Translations under genes and position numbers: made by a program | Shown: positions 23,209-31,710 of the stretch, piece by piece | Layout: each line of letters begins with the position of its first letter | How positions within the stretch are numbered: position 1 is the first letter of the stretch | Notes under the pieces: model-generated | Told to the model about the DNA's origin: nothing | Seen by the model: only the letters and a program-made list of their open reading frames with translations | Database searches by the model: none | Origin: Bacillota bacterium | GTDB lineage: Bacteria > Bacillota > UBA994 > PWPR01 | Assembly: GCA_028280325.1 (NCBI GenBank) | Contig: JANQLZ010000133.1 | Location: forward strand, 1-35,730 | Direction: 5' to 3' | Length of the DNA stretch: 35,730 nucleotides

Positions 23209-24210
23209 ATGAATTCAATTGTAGTGGATCAGCATCAGGAGATTTTGAATGCTGGGGTTAATAGCCAAACAAATTATCTGCAACTTATCGAGCGCAAAAT
23301 GCATAGGTTTTTGGGTGATGTTCAAGGGACTATGCGAAAAATGTGCTTACATATAGCTACCTCCGGAGGCAAAAGAGTGCGGCCTTTATTAGTACTGAAC
23401 AGCGGCTTAATTTTTTCGGAAGTTACCAATGATTTAATTAATACCGCTGTTGCCGCTGAGCTTATTCATATGGCATCTTTGGTACATGACGATATAATTG
23501 ATAAATCTGAGCTGCGAAGAAATAAACCGTCGGTAAATAAATTGTGGGGCAATCAGTATGGCGTACTGTGTGGGGATTACCTGTATGCCAAAGCCTTTAA
23601 CATTCTCTCAAAAAGCAGCTCGTCGTCGAGTTGTCTGAGAATTATGGTAGAGGCAATTGAAAATATGTGTGATGGTGAAATAATTCAGGCTGAAAACAGA
23701 TTCAACAGCAATATGACTTCGGAGATCTACTACAGTCAAATCTCTAAAAAGACGGCCAGCTTACTGGCCAGCTGTTGCAGCTGTGGAGCCATTATTGGCG
23801 GAGCCGATGACTCACATATTGAAAGTATGTATGAATACGGGATAAACATAGGCCTGGCTTATCAGATTATCGATGATATTCTCGATTTTTGCGGCGATTC
23901 CAAGATTATGGGTAAACCCCAGGGCGAGGATTTGCGTCAGGGAATTATAACTCTGCCAGTACTTCTGCTGCTTAATCAAACTATGTGTCAACAGGATGTC
24001 CGCAATATTTTAAACAAGGATAAGTATACTGATCAGGATATAGAAACTATCAACCGGTATTTAATCGATTACGGTGCGATAGAGGAGGCGTACAAAATTG
24101 CTTATGCCCATATTGATACGGCCAAAAGCCTGGTTGACCGGTTTCCAAGCTCTCCTTACAAGCAGTTCTTGCTGGCTCATGCCGATAAACTAAAAACCAG
24201 AAAGTCGTAG
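23209..24210 (+). CDS. Long-chain polyprenyl diphosphate synthase
   Basis: 333 aa trans-prenyltransferase that adds isopentenyl diphosphate to an allylic primer. GGKRVRP (53-59), first Asp motif DDIID (94-98), second Asp motif DDILD (222-226) with GKPQGEDLRQG after it. Small residues just before the first motif (Ala89, Ser90) fit a long product, as in HepT, the catalytic subunit of heptaprenyl diphosphate synthase. No HepS-like small subunit and no menaquinone gene is adjacent. GAGGAG nine bases upstream supports the ATG. The convergent DUF2600 gene ends four bases after it, suggesting that the product feeds a terpene synthase and not only quinone synthesis. Confidence 0.9.
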   Translation: MNSIVVDQHQEILNAGVNSQTNYLQLIERKMHRFLGDVQGTMRKMCLHIATSGGKRVRPLLVLNSGLIFSEVTNDLINTAVAAELIHMASLVHDDIIDKSELRRNKPSVNKLWGNQYGVLCGDYLYAKAFNILSKSSSSSSCLRIMVEAIENMCDGEIIQAENRFNSNMTSEIYYSQISKKTASLLASCCSCGAIIGGADDSHIESMYEYGINIGLAYQIIDDILDFCGDSKIMGKPQGEDLRQGIITLPVLLLLNQTMCQQDVRNILNKDKYTDQDIETINRYLIDYGAIEEAYKIAYAHIDTAKSLVDRFPSSPYKQFLLAHADKLKTRKS

Positions 24211-24214
24211 TGAT

Positions 24215-25258
24215 TTAAAGCTTTTTAAACTTGCGCAATGCCTTACAGATATAGTGGTAGATTTCAGCGTTGAAATCTCCACTTTTTAGTAAACTGGCTG
24301 TGGTCGAGTTGTTCTGGCCATTGTAAGCTTTGGGGTCAGATAAATACATTGCTAACAAGCCATTTATTACTGTTTTGTGAAACTGGGGATAATCAAGTCT
24401 TTGGCAGCCCTGCAGTGAGCGCTCCACGAAAAAAGCAATACGCTGCTGGCAGTTGGTTAAATCAGTGTAATAACTGCAGAAGTTCAACTCATTAGTTTGC
24501 TTGTCCTCTTCGAAATCAATGTAATAATCCAGCAAAATGTGCAGACCACAAATCCACGGAAAATATACAGTATTAAAGGCCTCAATCTCTTTAACAGTTA
24601 GATCAGGGTTGAATGCAGCTGCGAAAAGACAAAATACCAGCAAAGTTGAACCACTGGCAGCAGCGAATTCCCACCAGTAAATATTGTTGTAGCTGTCGCC
24701 CTCAGATTGAGCCCATTCTCGCAATTTATCTTCCCTTACATTTATACTTAAATGCTTTAACGATTGTAAAGCTGTGTAGAACCTGACGTATTTTTTAAAC
24801 GACTCAGCTACTAGATGATAAGATTTGAGCTCTTTTAACTGCTGCTGGCAGGTTCTGACCAGACTCAGTAAATACCCATTATCCTTTTGGTAGGGATAGA
24901 ATTGATAATAATCGTGAATGGTATCTAAATCAACTGCATCTGATAGAGCCAGGTGGAGCTGCCGAAAGGCTGCTTCATCAGCAATACCAGCCATATCACA
25001 CAGGTTGTCCAAATAATCGCTAATGGTTTGAAAAGCGACAATAAAATTTATAGCAGCCGTGTTGTCAGTTTGAGGATAAATCGAGTAAATACTGCCGCCC
25101 TGGCAGTGAAATTTTTTCCTGGCTATGCTGGCTAAAGCCAGTTCCCTCAATACTTGATCATCAATGGCAGAGCATTTATGTTTCCAGATGGTTAACTGAT
25201 AATTAACCTTTGGAAAAACAGCTGTTAAATAGTTAAACATTAAGCTGATCGTATTCAT
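24215..25258 (-). CDS. DUF2600 large-terpene synthase (YtpB-like)
   Basis: 347 aa protein of the DUF2600 family, whose Bacillus subtilis member YtpB converts heptaprenyl diphosphate to tetraprenyl-beta-curcumene. The two Asp-rich blocks of the family are present: SDYLDNLCD (80-88) and LLDYYIDFEED (243-252ish) followed by NELNFCSYY. This matches the Bacillus pattern closely, so a C30-C35 linear or monocyclic terpene is the expected product; the exact chain length is inference. It is convergent with the polyprenyl synthase and divergent from the TetR gene, with the FadR-like operator in between. Ribosome binding site weak (GTGGAG, about 13 bases upstream). Confidence 0.88.
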   Translation of the reverse strand: MNTISLMFNYLTAVFPKVNYQLTIWKHKCSAIDDQVLRELALASIARKKFHCQGGSIYSIYPQTDNTAAINFIVAFQTISDYLDNLCDMAGIADEAAFRQLHLALSDAVDLDTIHDYYQFYPYQKDNGYLLSLVRTCQQQLKELKSYHLVAESFKKYVRFYTALQSLKHLSINVREDKLREWAQSEGDSYNNIYWWEFAAASGSTLLVFCLFAAAFNPDLTVKEIEAFNTVYFPWICGLHILLDYYIDFEEDKQTNELNFCSYYTDLTNCQQRIAFFVERSLQGCQRLDYPQFHKTVINGLLAMYLSDPKAYNGQNNSTTASLLKSGDFNAEIYHYICKALRKFKKL

Positions 25259-25326
25259 TTATTAATATCATCTCCACTTGTTTATTATTGCCTGTCCGTA
25301 AACAGTTTTAAACCTGGGGCAGATGC

Positions 25327-25355
25327 TTGACACTGACCAAAATTACTAATATAAT
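25327..25355 (+). promoter_or_regulatory. Consensus promoter of the TetR/oxidoreductase operon
   Basis: TTGACA (25327-25332), 17-base spacer, TATAAT (25350-25355): a perfect vegetative-type promoter. The operator at 25362-25379 covers the expected transcription start. Confidence 0.85.
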
Positions 25356-25361
25356 TATTGT

Positions 25362-25379
25362 TGAATGAATATTCAGTCA
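25362..25379. promoter_or_regulatory. FadR-like TetR operator
   Basis: TGAATGAATATTCAGTCA contains the perfect 10-bp palindrome TGAATATTCA and differs at one position from the remembered consensus of the B. subtilis TetR-family FadR site. It lies just downstream of the -10 box, where a bound repressor would block transcription; it could also influence the divergent terpene synthase gene. Confidence 0.65.
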
Positions 25380-25394
25380 TAAGAGGTGATGGTG

Positions 25395-25991
25395 TTGCCG
25401 AGAACTACTGAGCAGAACGAGAAAATTAAGGATGAGCGCAGAGAGCAAATCCTGTTTAATGCCCTGAAAATCTTTGCCAGAAGAGGGCTGGTAGCCACTA
25501 AAATAAGCGATATCGCCCGCGTTTCAGGCTTTAGCCAAGGCTTGATTTATCACTACTTTAACTCAAAAGTGGATATCTATGAGGAACTGGTGGCCAGGGC
25601 CATTGACAATTCCTCTGAAATGCTGCTGAACCTGGAGCAGCTGCCCCTGCCTCCTTTGGAGAAAATAACTTTTATTGCTGAGACAATTGTCGACATTATT
25701 ATTAATCAGGAAGATGCTGCCTACTATTTTCTACTGATTACCCAGGCGGCTGTCACGGAAAATAGTTCAGATTCAATGGCAGCTATGGCTGACGACTCCT
25801 TTGCGCCGTTTCAGGTTATGCTGCGAATAATTACTGAAGGCCAGCAGCAGGGGATTATCAGTCAGGATAGCCCTCAGGACTTAACAATTATTTTTTGGGC
25901 CACAATTAACGGGTTGGCTTTGAACAAGGTTATAGAAGGTAATCAATTTCCCCATATTGACTCCAAAATTATCGCCCGTATTTTCAAGTAA
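25395..25991 (+). CDS. TetR family regulator
   Basis: 198 aa. Helix-turn-helix TKISDIARVSGFSQGLIYHYFNSK (about 35-58) near the N-terminus; the C-terminal ligand domain is typical in size. TTG 25395 is chosen because the resulting N-terminus MPRTTEQNEKIKDERREQI is a very common TetR beginning and the AGAGG site (25382-25386) is then eight bases away; GTG 25386, ATG 25389 and GTG 25392 lie too close. Probably autoregulated through the site at 25362-25379 and controlling the oxidoreductase 22 bases downstream. The FadR-like operator suggests an acyl-CoA or other lipophilic effector, which is inference. Confidence 0.88.
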   Translation: MPRTTEQNEKIKDERREQILFNALKIFARRGLVATKISDIARVSGFSQGLIYHYFNSKVDIYEELVARAIDNSSEMLLNLEQLPLPPLEKITFIAETIVDIIINQEDAAYYFLLITQAAVTENSSDSMAAMADDSFAPFQVMLRIITEGQQQGIISQDSPQDLTIIFWATINGLALNKVIEGNQFPHIDSKIIARIFK

Positions 25992-26013
25992 AAAAATAAA
26001 GAGGTATATTATC

Positions 26014-27501
26014 ATGAAAAAAATAATAATTATTGGGGCTGGAATTGCCGGCTTATCAGCCGGAATTTATGCTAGATTAAATGGTTTTGATACTGAAATA
26101 TACGAAATGCACCACACCCCCGGCGGAGAATGCACCGGCTGGAAACGTCGGGATTACTACTTTGATGGTTGCATCCATTGGCTGGTTGGCACCAAACCCG
26201 GCACCCCTTTAAACGCAGTATGGCGCGAGGTTGGAGCGCTTGACGCCTCTGTGCCAATTATATTGAACGATACTTTTTACACTATCGATTATCATGGGCA
26301 AAGAATTAATCTGTACCGTGATTTAGATCGATTAGAGGGCCACTTAACGGAGGTATCCCCTGCGGATAAACAGCTGATTACTCAATTTTGCAGATCAATA
26401 AGAGCACTGAAACCGATGTCGATGCCCACTGAAAAACCTTATGATATGATGAATGCTTTGGATATGGCTAAAATGGCTATAACTATGGCCCCGTTTGCCA
26501 AACACTTTTCCAAATATGAAAAACTGTCAATTGGTGAGTTTGCTGCCCAATTTAAATCCCCCGCCCTTAGAAGGGCTTTAACTGCTGTGATTCCCGCCCA
26601 GTACAAAGCAACTTCTCTGGCGGTCACCCTGGCTTCCTACGCCAATGGTGATTCCGGCTGGCCAACAGGGGGGTCTTTGGCCCTGGCCAGGAGAATGGAG
26701 AAAAAATATCTGGATTTGGGGGGTAAGATCTCTTATAAATCAAGGGTTGATAAAATACTGGTCGAGAACGCCACGGCCAAAGGCATATTACTGGATAGTG
26801 GCCAGCACCATTTAGGGGATTTTGTCATTTCCGCTGCGGATGGGTATGCCACGATTTTTGAGATGCTGGAGGGTAAATATCTGAGTGAACAGTTGCAAGA
26901 GCTTTACAGTAATCGTCAGGCTTACCCGACTTTTACCTCAGTGCAGGTTTCTTTGGGTATTGACGGCGATCTCTCACAATACCCATCCTCGTTGGATTTG
27001 GCCCTGGAAAGTAGTATAAATTCCGGTGGTATTGATCACAAGCATTTAGGACTAAAACACTACTGTTTTGACAAAACCTTAATGCCGGCCGGAAAGTCTG
27101 TTTTAACAGCAGTGCTTCACGCAGATTTTGAGTGGTGGAAAAATAAATATGATCTCGGAGAGGCTTACCTTAGCGAAAAGGAAAGGATAGCAGCTGAGGT
27201 TATCGCAGTTGTTAAAAAGCATTACCCGGAGGCTCAGGACAAAATTGAGGTGGTGGATGTAGCTACTCCGATGACTTATCACAGGTACTGTAATGCCTGG
27301 CGCGGGGCCTGGATGTCATTTGTCACTACCCCTCAAAGCAAAATCAGATTTATTCCTGGAAAACTGCCGGGATTGGATAGGTTTTATTTATCCGGGCAAT
27401 GGACATTGCCTCCCGGTGGGCTGCCCACTGCCGTGCTGACCGGGCGCTGGACCATTCAGAGAATCTGTCGGGCGGTAAAACAGAGATTTAAAACGAATTG
27501 A
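26014..27501 (+). CDS. CrtI-like FAD-dependent desaturase/oxidoreductase
   Basis: 495 aa of the phytoene desaturase-related family (COG1233). N-terminal dinucleotide fold IIIGAGIAGLSAGIYA (about 5-20) and HTPGGECTGW; C-terminal FAD block LDRFYLSGQWTLPPGGLPTAVLTG. These enzymes desaturate, isomerise or saturate polyprenyl chains such as phytoene, dehydrosqualene or retinoids. ATG 26014 follows GAGG nine bases upstream; the upstream in-frame region overlaps the TetR gene. It is in one operon with the TetR regulator and beside polyprenyl and terpene synthase genes, so modification of a C30-C35 terpene is a reasonable hypothesis. No phytoene/squalene synthase or cyclase is seen in the window. Confidence 0.87.
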   Translation: MKKIIIIGAGIAGLSAGIYARLNGFDTEIYEMHHTPGGECTGWKRRDYYFDGCIHWLVGTKPGTPLNAVWREVGALDASVPIILNDTFYTIDYHGQRINLYRDLDRLEGHLTEVSPADKQLITQFCRSIRALKPMSMPTEKPYDMMNALDMAKMAITMAPFAKHFSKYEKLSIGEFAAQFKSPALRRALTAVIPAQYKATSLAVTLASYANGDSGWPTGGSLALARRMEKKYLDLGGKISYKSRVDKILVENATAKGILLDSGQHHLGDFVISAADGYATIFEMLEGKYLSEQLQELYSNRQAYPTFTSVQVSLGIDGDLSQYPSSLDLALESSINSGGIDHKHLGLKHYCFDKTLMPAGKSVLTAVLHADFEWWKNKYDLGEAYLSEKERIAAEVIAVVKKHYPEAQDKIEVVDVATPMTYHRYCNAWRGAWMSFVTTPQSKIRFIPGKLPGLDRFYLSGQWTLPPGGLPTAVLTGRWTIQRICRAVKQRFKTN

Positions 27502-27629
27502 GAATGCCGATCTAACCCATCTTTATAAGCCCCCAACTGCAGTATTCGATTATAAGCTGAAATAAGTTAGCCTAGACTATTAAAGAGCATTCCCCGGAAT
27601 GACTCTTTATTTTTCTATTATGATCAGGC

Positions 27630-27676
27630 TTGACAAAGCTTATATTATAGCTTATGATGCTTATAGACCGACGGTC
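27630..27676 (+). promoter_or_regulatory. Promoter and operator of the second TetR operon
   Basis: TTGACA (27630-27635), 17-base spacer, TATGAT (27653-27658), then GACCGACGGTC (27666-27676), a 5+1+5 palindrome at the expected transcription start. GACCG-type half-sites are common TetR operators, so autorepression is likely. Confidence 0.75.
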
Positions 27677-27702
27677 AGTCGAGAAGTTTTGGAGGTGAAT
27701 AT

Positions 27703-28386
27703 GTGTCTACCAAAGAAAAGATCATGGAGTGCGCCGAGCAGCTGTTTATGCAGCAGGGGTATGAGCTTACCTCAATTCAAAATATTATTGATCATGTCGG
27801 AATTGCCAAAGGTACATTTTATTATTACTATCAGTCTAAAGAAGAACTGGTAGAAGCAATTGCCGACAGAAATGCTCAGTTTGCCTCGCAGCAATTTTTT
27901 CAGATTATATCTGACCATACCGGAACAGCTCTGGAGAAGATTAATCTGTTTTTTGAGATGATGACGCAGTGGAAAGCAACTCAGATTGATTTGCTGACAA
28001 CGGTATTACAGGTGCTTTACTCAGATAATAATCACTTGTATCTGAAAAAAATGAAAGAAAAAAACATTGAGTACTATTCGCCGATTCTGGAACTAATTAT
28101 TAAACAGGGTGCTGAGGAAGGGCTGTTTGATATACCCTATCCAGCTGGGATGGGGGAGATGTTAATTCATGTCTCTAATTCTTTTTCGGACAGTTTGGCC
28201 CAGATGCTATTGACGATTGAAACCTACCCTAACCCCAACATAGTTTTAGAAAACAAGATGAGCCTGTATATCAGCAGTATGGAGAGGCTGTTGGGTGTTG
28301 AAAAAGGAAGCATAAACGTGGTTAACATGAAAGTTATCTATGATTTTATTGATTACCTAAAAGGAAAGGAAAAACAAAATGATTAA
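27703..28386 (+). CDS. TetR family regulator of ABC exporter operon
   Basis: 227 aa. Helix-turn-helix TSIQNIIDHVGIAKGTFYYYYQSKEEL (about 22-48), highly typical of TetR. GTG start with GGAGG seven bases upstream. The last 8 bases overlap the exporter ATPase gene, so regulator and transporter are co-expressed; with the operator upstream this is a self-controlled efflux operon that an exporter substrate would probably induce. Confidence 0.92.
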   Translation: MSTKEKIMECAEQLFMQQGYELTSIQNIIDHVGIAKGTFYYYYQSKEELVEAIADRNAQFASQQFFQIISDHTGTALEKINLFFEMMTQWKATQIDLLTTVLQVLYSDNNHLYLKKMKEKNIEYYSPILELIIKQGAEEGLFDIPYPAGMGEMLIHVSNSFSDSLAQMLLTIETYPNPNIVLENKMSLYISSMERLLGVEKGSINVVNMKVIYDFIDYLKGKEKQND

Positions 28387-29233
28387 AGTTAGAAACTTAA
28401 GCTATACCTACGAAGATTCCCAGGTTAAAGCAGTAGATGATATCAGTTTTAACATTACCAAGGGAGAGATATTTGGCTTTTTAGGTCCTTCTGGTGCAGG
28501 TAAATCGACAACTCAAAAGGTATTGATTCGGTTGTTAGATAATTATCAGGGTCAGGTTGAGATATTTGGTCAAAATCTGCAGTCATTTGGTTCTGAAATA
28601 TATGAAAAAATTGGAGTCGGTTTTGAGGTTCCCAATCATTTTTTAAAACTGACTGGTGAAGAGAACCTGAGATTTTTTATGTCGCTGTATCAAAAACAAC
28701 GAGATGACGTCGATACCATTTTAGAACGGGTCGGCCTGCTTGAATCAAAAAACGAAAAAGTAGAGAGTTATTCTAAAGGGATGAAAGTACGGTTAAACTT
28801 TGTCAGAGCTATGCTCAACGATCCTCAAATTATTTTTCTTGACGAGCCGACTGCCGGCCTCGACCCGGTCAATGCCAGAATTATTAAAGAATTTGTGATT
28901 GAGGAAAAAAATAAGGGCAAGACAATTTTCATTACCACCCACAATATGCAGGTAGCTGATGATCTTTGTGATAAAGTCGCCTTTATTGTCGACGGTAAAA
29001 TAGTGGAAATGGATAATCCAAAAGAGCTAAAGCTGAAACACGGTGAAAAGAAAGTAAAATTAGAATATTATCGCGATCAGGAGATACTGACCAGGGACTT
29101 TCCTTTAAACACATTTGGTAATGACGAAGAGTTTTTAGACATAGTTAAAAATAGAACAATAAGAACAATTCACTCACAGGAAACCACTCTGGAGGAAGTA
29201 TTCATTAAGGTTACAGGGAGGAGCTTGAAATAA
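28379..29233 (+). CDS. ABC-2 exporter ATPase
   Basis: 284 aa. Walker A GPSGAGKST (36-44), signature YSKGMKVRL, Walker B IIFLDEPTAGLD, H-loop TTHN. A C-terminal extension of about 65 residues ends with LEEVFIKVTGR, typical of drug/lipid exporter ATPases of the CcmA type. Overlaps the TetR gene by 8 bases and is followed after one base by the first permease. Two different permeases suggest a heteromeric membrane channel. Substrate unknown. Confidence 0.92.
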   Translation: MIKVRNLSYTYEDSQVKAVDDISFNITKGEIFGFLGPSGAGKSTTQKVLIRLLDNYQGQVEIFGQNLQSFGSEIYEKIGVGFEVPNHFLKLTGEENLRFFMSLYQKQRDDVDTILERVGLLESKNEKVESYSKGMKVRLNFVRAMLNDPQIIFLDEPTAGLDPVNARIIKEFVIEEKNKGKTIFITTHNMQVADDLCDKVAFIVDGKIVEMDNPKELKLKHGEKKVKLEYYRDQEILTRDFPLNTFGNDEEFLDIVKNRTIRTIHSQETTLEEVFIKVTGRSLK

Positions 29234-29234
29234 A

Positions 29235-29966
29235 GTGCAAAAACTCACTAAACTAATTAAATGGGATTTATTAACTCAGTATAAGTATGGGCTTTTTGTA
29301 GCGGGGATTATTTTAAGCCTGGTCTGGATTTCAATTCTGTTGTTCGCTCCCCAGCAGGCCATCCCGGATATTATGCCAATAGTACTGCTTGGTGACTTGG
29401 CAACTATGGGTTATCTGTTTATTGCAGCGATGGTTTTTTTTGAGAAGGGTCAGGGTTCGATTCATGCTGTTATCACAACCCCGATTACCACCAAACAGTA
29501 TATCCAATCTAAAATAATCTCGCTGTTGATTTTTATTCTGGGCGTATCACTGATTGTTGTCTACACAGTTACAATCGTGAAAGGATTGACGGCAAATCTA
29601 CTTTTTGTCTTGTTATCGATTATAATTACCGCAGTGTTTTATATGTTACTGGGCCTGTTTATATCTACAAAATACAAAGACTTTACCGACTTTCTGTTTC
29701 CGACCGGACTGTGGCTGATGATCTCGTTTATACCATTGTTAGGGCTGATGGATTTGCCACAGCTAAGCTTTTTGAAGAACATTTATTATCTGTTTCCAAC
29801 ACATGGAATGGTCTTACTGATGAAAGGAATCTACAGTCCAATCAGCATGTATGATACTTTGTATGCAATTGCAATAAATGTGGTTTTCATTTATTTGCTG
29901 GCAAAGTTATGTCTGACAGGATTTAATCGCCAGGTAATAGGTAGAAGGAGTGATATAGATGGCTAG
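29235..29966 (+). CDS. ABC-2 exporter permease 1
   Basis: 243 aa with six membrane segments (about 17-37, 45-68, 94-114, 123-140, 150-172, 212-232). The cytoplasmic stretch EKGQGSIHAVITTPITTKQYIQSKI is an ABC-2 hallmark. GTG start with the ribosome binding site inside the end of the ATPase gene (GGGAGGAG). Overlaps permease 2 by 8 bases. Confidence 0.87.
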   Translation: MQKLTKLIKWDLLTQYKYGLFVAGIILSLVWISILLFAPQQAIPDIMPIVLLGDLATMGYLFIAAMVFFEKGQGSIHAVITTPITTKQYIQSKIISLLIFILGVSLIVVYTVTIVKGLTANLLFVLLSIIITAVFYMLLGLFISTKYKDFTDFLFPTGLWLMISFIPLLGLMDLPQLSFLKNIYYLFPTHGMVLLMKGIYSPISMYDTLYAIAINVVFIYLLAKLCLTGFNRQVIGRRSDIDG

Positions 29967-30690
29967 ACTCGGCTCTGTATTTAAGCACGAAATAAAGCGG
30001 ATTGGCAGTGATAACCTATTTATTGTCTTAGCTTTATACCCAATACTCTTAATACTGTTGGGTCGATATTTTGTACCCTTTATAACAAATTCACTGCTTC
30101 CCGGCTTTGACTTGACTGACCATTATCCGACAATCATGGCCTTTTTGATCTTGATTAACCCGTACATGTATGGGGCCATGGCCGCCTTTATGGTTTTAGA
30201 CGACAGGGAAGATCGGTCAATTCAGGCAGTTCAGGTAACGCCGCTGACGTTATCGAGTTATCTGAATATTAGAACCACTTTAATAGTCTTAATCAGCATC
30301 ATCTCCGGGGTACTGATCACCTTGCTGGTGGATTTATTTCCAATAACGCTGGGGCAGTCGATTATTATCAATACGCTGCTGGCTCTGGCCGCACCGTTTA
30401 ATATGGTTTTAATAAATAATATTGCTAAAAACAAAGTAGAGGGCTTTGCTGTAGTTAAGGGCACCGGAATAATGTTGATGCTGCCTTTAGTGGCCTTCTA
30501 TATTCCTCAAAAATACAGTTTACTAGCCGGGATAGTACCCGGATACTGGCCGGCTATGGCTATTGGTCGACTGGCCGATCCCAGTTTTGGCATCATGCCC
30601 TATTGGGCCTACTCCTTAATTGGCTTTGCTTATATCTTAGTTTTAATACGCTTAATGTATAAACGATTTAACAAGAAAATAGTTAGCTAG
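29959..30690 (+). CDS. ABC-2 exporter permease 2
   Basis: 243 aa, six membrane segments, with DDREDRSIQAVQVTPLTLSSYLNIR as the cytoplasmic ABC-2 motif. Same length as permease 1 but distinct sequence, consistent with duplication and divergence. AGAAGGAG before the ATG lies inside permease 1. Last gene of the operon; a hairpin follows. Confidence 0.87.
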   Translation: MARLGSVFKHEIKRIGSDNLFIVLALYPILLILLGRYFVPFITNSLLPGFDLTDHYPTIMAFLILINPYMYGAMAAFMVLDDREDRSIQAVQVTPLTLSSYLNIRTTLIVLISIISGVLITLLVDLFPITLGQSIIINTLLALAAPFNMVLINNIAKNKVEGFAVVKGTGIMLMLPLVAFYIPQKYSLLAGIVPGYWPAMAIGRLADPSFGIMPYWAYSLIGFAYILVLIRLMYKRFNKKIVS

Positions 30691-30706
30691 AGTATTATTA
30701 TAAACT

Positions 30707-30739
30707 AATGGAGGCCTCTCATTTAGAGGGGCCTCCATT
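30707..30739 (+). terminator. Terminator-type hairpin after the exporter operon
   Basis: AATGGAGGCC / GGCCTCCATT, 10 bp, extended inward by TCT / AGA with a 2-nt bulge. G+C-rich stem 17 bases after the last stop; only a weak T content behind it. Because it lies between convergent operons it may serve both. Confidence 0.6.
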
Positions 30740-30857
30740 GTCAATTGGTTAGGAAAGTAGTAATAAGATTTTTTTGACTGACTTTCGACACCAATCCTTT
30801 TATTTCCCGGGAAATTGACATATTAAATAAGCTCTGGATAGAGTTTAATGTCTGTTT

Positions 30858-31688
30858 TTAAAACTGAATAAAAATGGCGGTCGCATCATCATGCTTTTTT
30901 AAGCGTTGGTATTTTTTCATTTCAAGATCAGAGTCTTCTAACTTTCTGAGCTCTGCTAATAGACTTTTAACCCCTCTTTGCTGGAGCTCTTTGAACAAAG
31001 CTATTTTACTGTATTTCTTGCGGAGCATCGCAAATCCATCAGTCATAAGTAATACGCTATCTATATTATTTAAATAATACTCCTGATAAATTCCCTTCTC
31101 AATGGCCTGCTCATCATGCTCTAAAATATAATAGCCCCCAGGGGTGTTCATTTTCATTCTGTTAACTCTCAGTAATTCTAGCTCAACCTTTGTAAAACCT
31201 TTAAATACAATCTCGTTCTGGCGTTGGGAATTATTAGCCATTAATGAAATCACCTGTTGATCCAGTTCTTGAATAGACCTGTCTGTAATACTTTCAACTG
31301 TACTGTCAGTATTCAGCAGGTTAACTTCAACATCACCCAATACAAAACATTCGAGCTTATCCTTATTTATTCTGGCAATGGCAATTCCTAATGATGTCCT
31401 ATCAAGTTTTGAAAGGGCTGTCACGTCGGCAAATTGGGCCAGCTCATCATTTAAGGCTCTCACCCCAGTTACTAATATTTGTTGAATTGTTTTATCAAGA
31501 TTATCTAGATGATCAGCTAAATAACTATTCCACCAGCTAACAATATAGGCAACGTCATTATCGTCAGGCATAACATTTTTTTTACTCAGTGAAGATGCGC
31601 CATCACAGACCCAAAATGAACCCTTGGTATGTCCATAGCTGTCCTCATTTTTAGCTTTGTAGGTATTTGTTTGGCAATCAAGTTTCAT
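30858..31688 (-). CDS. PP2C-like (PPM) phosphatase
   Basis: 276 aa, divergent member of the metal-dependent PPM phosphatases. NEDS (14-17) and VCDGAS (27-32) provide the first metal ligands (Asp16, Asp29), LGDVEV is the central strand, LLMTDGF gives the late Asp and KKHDDATAIF (Asp267, Asp268) the final one. The usual DGMGG loop is DGAS here. It lies 22 bases after the fused permease gene, so it belongs to the importer operon. A Ser/Thr phosphatase in such an operon is unusual; it might act on a transport subunit or on a small phosphorylated substrate. No kinase partner is adjacent. Confidence 0.85.
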   Translation of the reverse strand: MKLDCQTNTYKAKNEDSYGHTKGSFWVCDGASSLSKKNVMPDDNDVAYIVSWWNSYLADHLDNLDKTIQQILVTGVRALNDELAQFADVTALSKLDRTSLGIAIARINKDKLECFVLGDVEVNLLNTDSTVESITDRSIQELDQQVISLMANNSQRQNEIVFKGFTKVELELLRVNRMKMNTPGGYYILEHDEQAIEKGIYQEYYLNNIDSVLLMTDGFAMLRKKYSKIALFKELQQRGVKSLLAELRKLEDSDLEMKKYQRLKKHDDATAIFIQF

Positions 31689-31710
31689 TATCTAATCTCA
31701 CCACCAATAT

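Noticed and set aside
25386..25394. GTG/ATG starts for the TetR gene at 25386-25392
   Set aside because: They overlap or crowd the AGAGG ribosome binding site, while TTG 25395 gives the usual family N-terminus and proper spacing.
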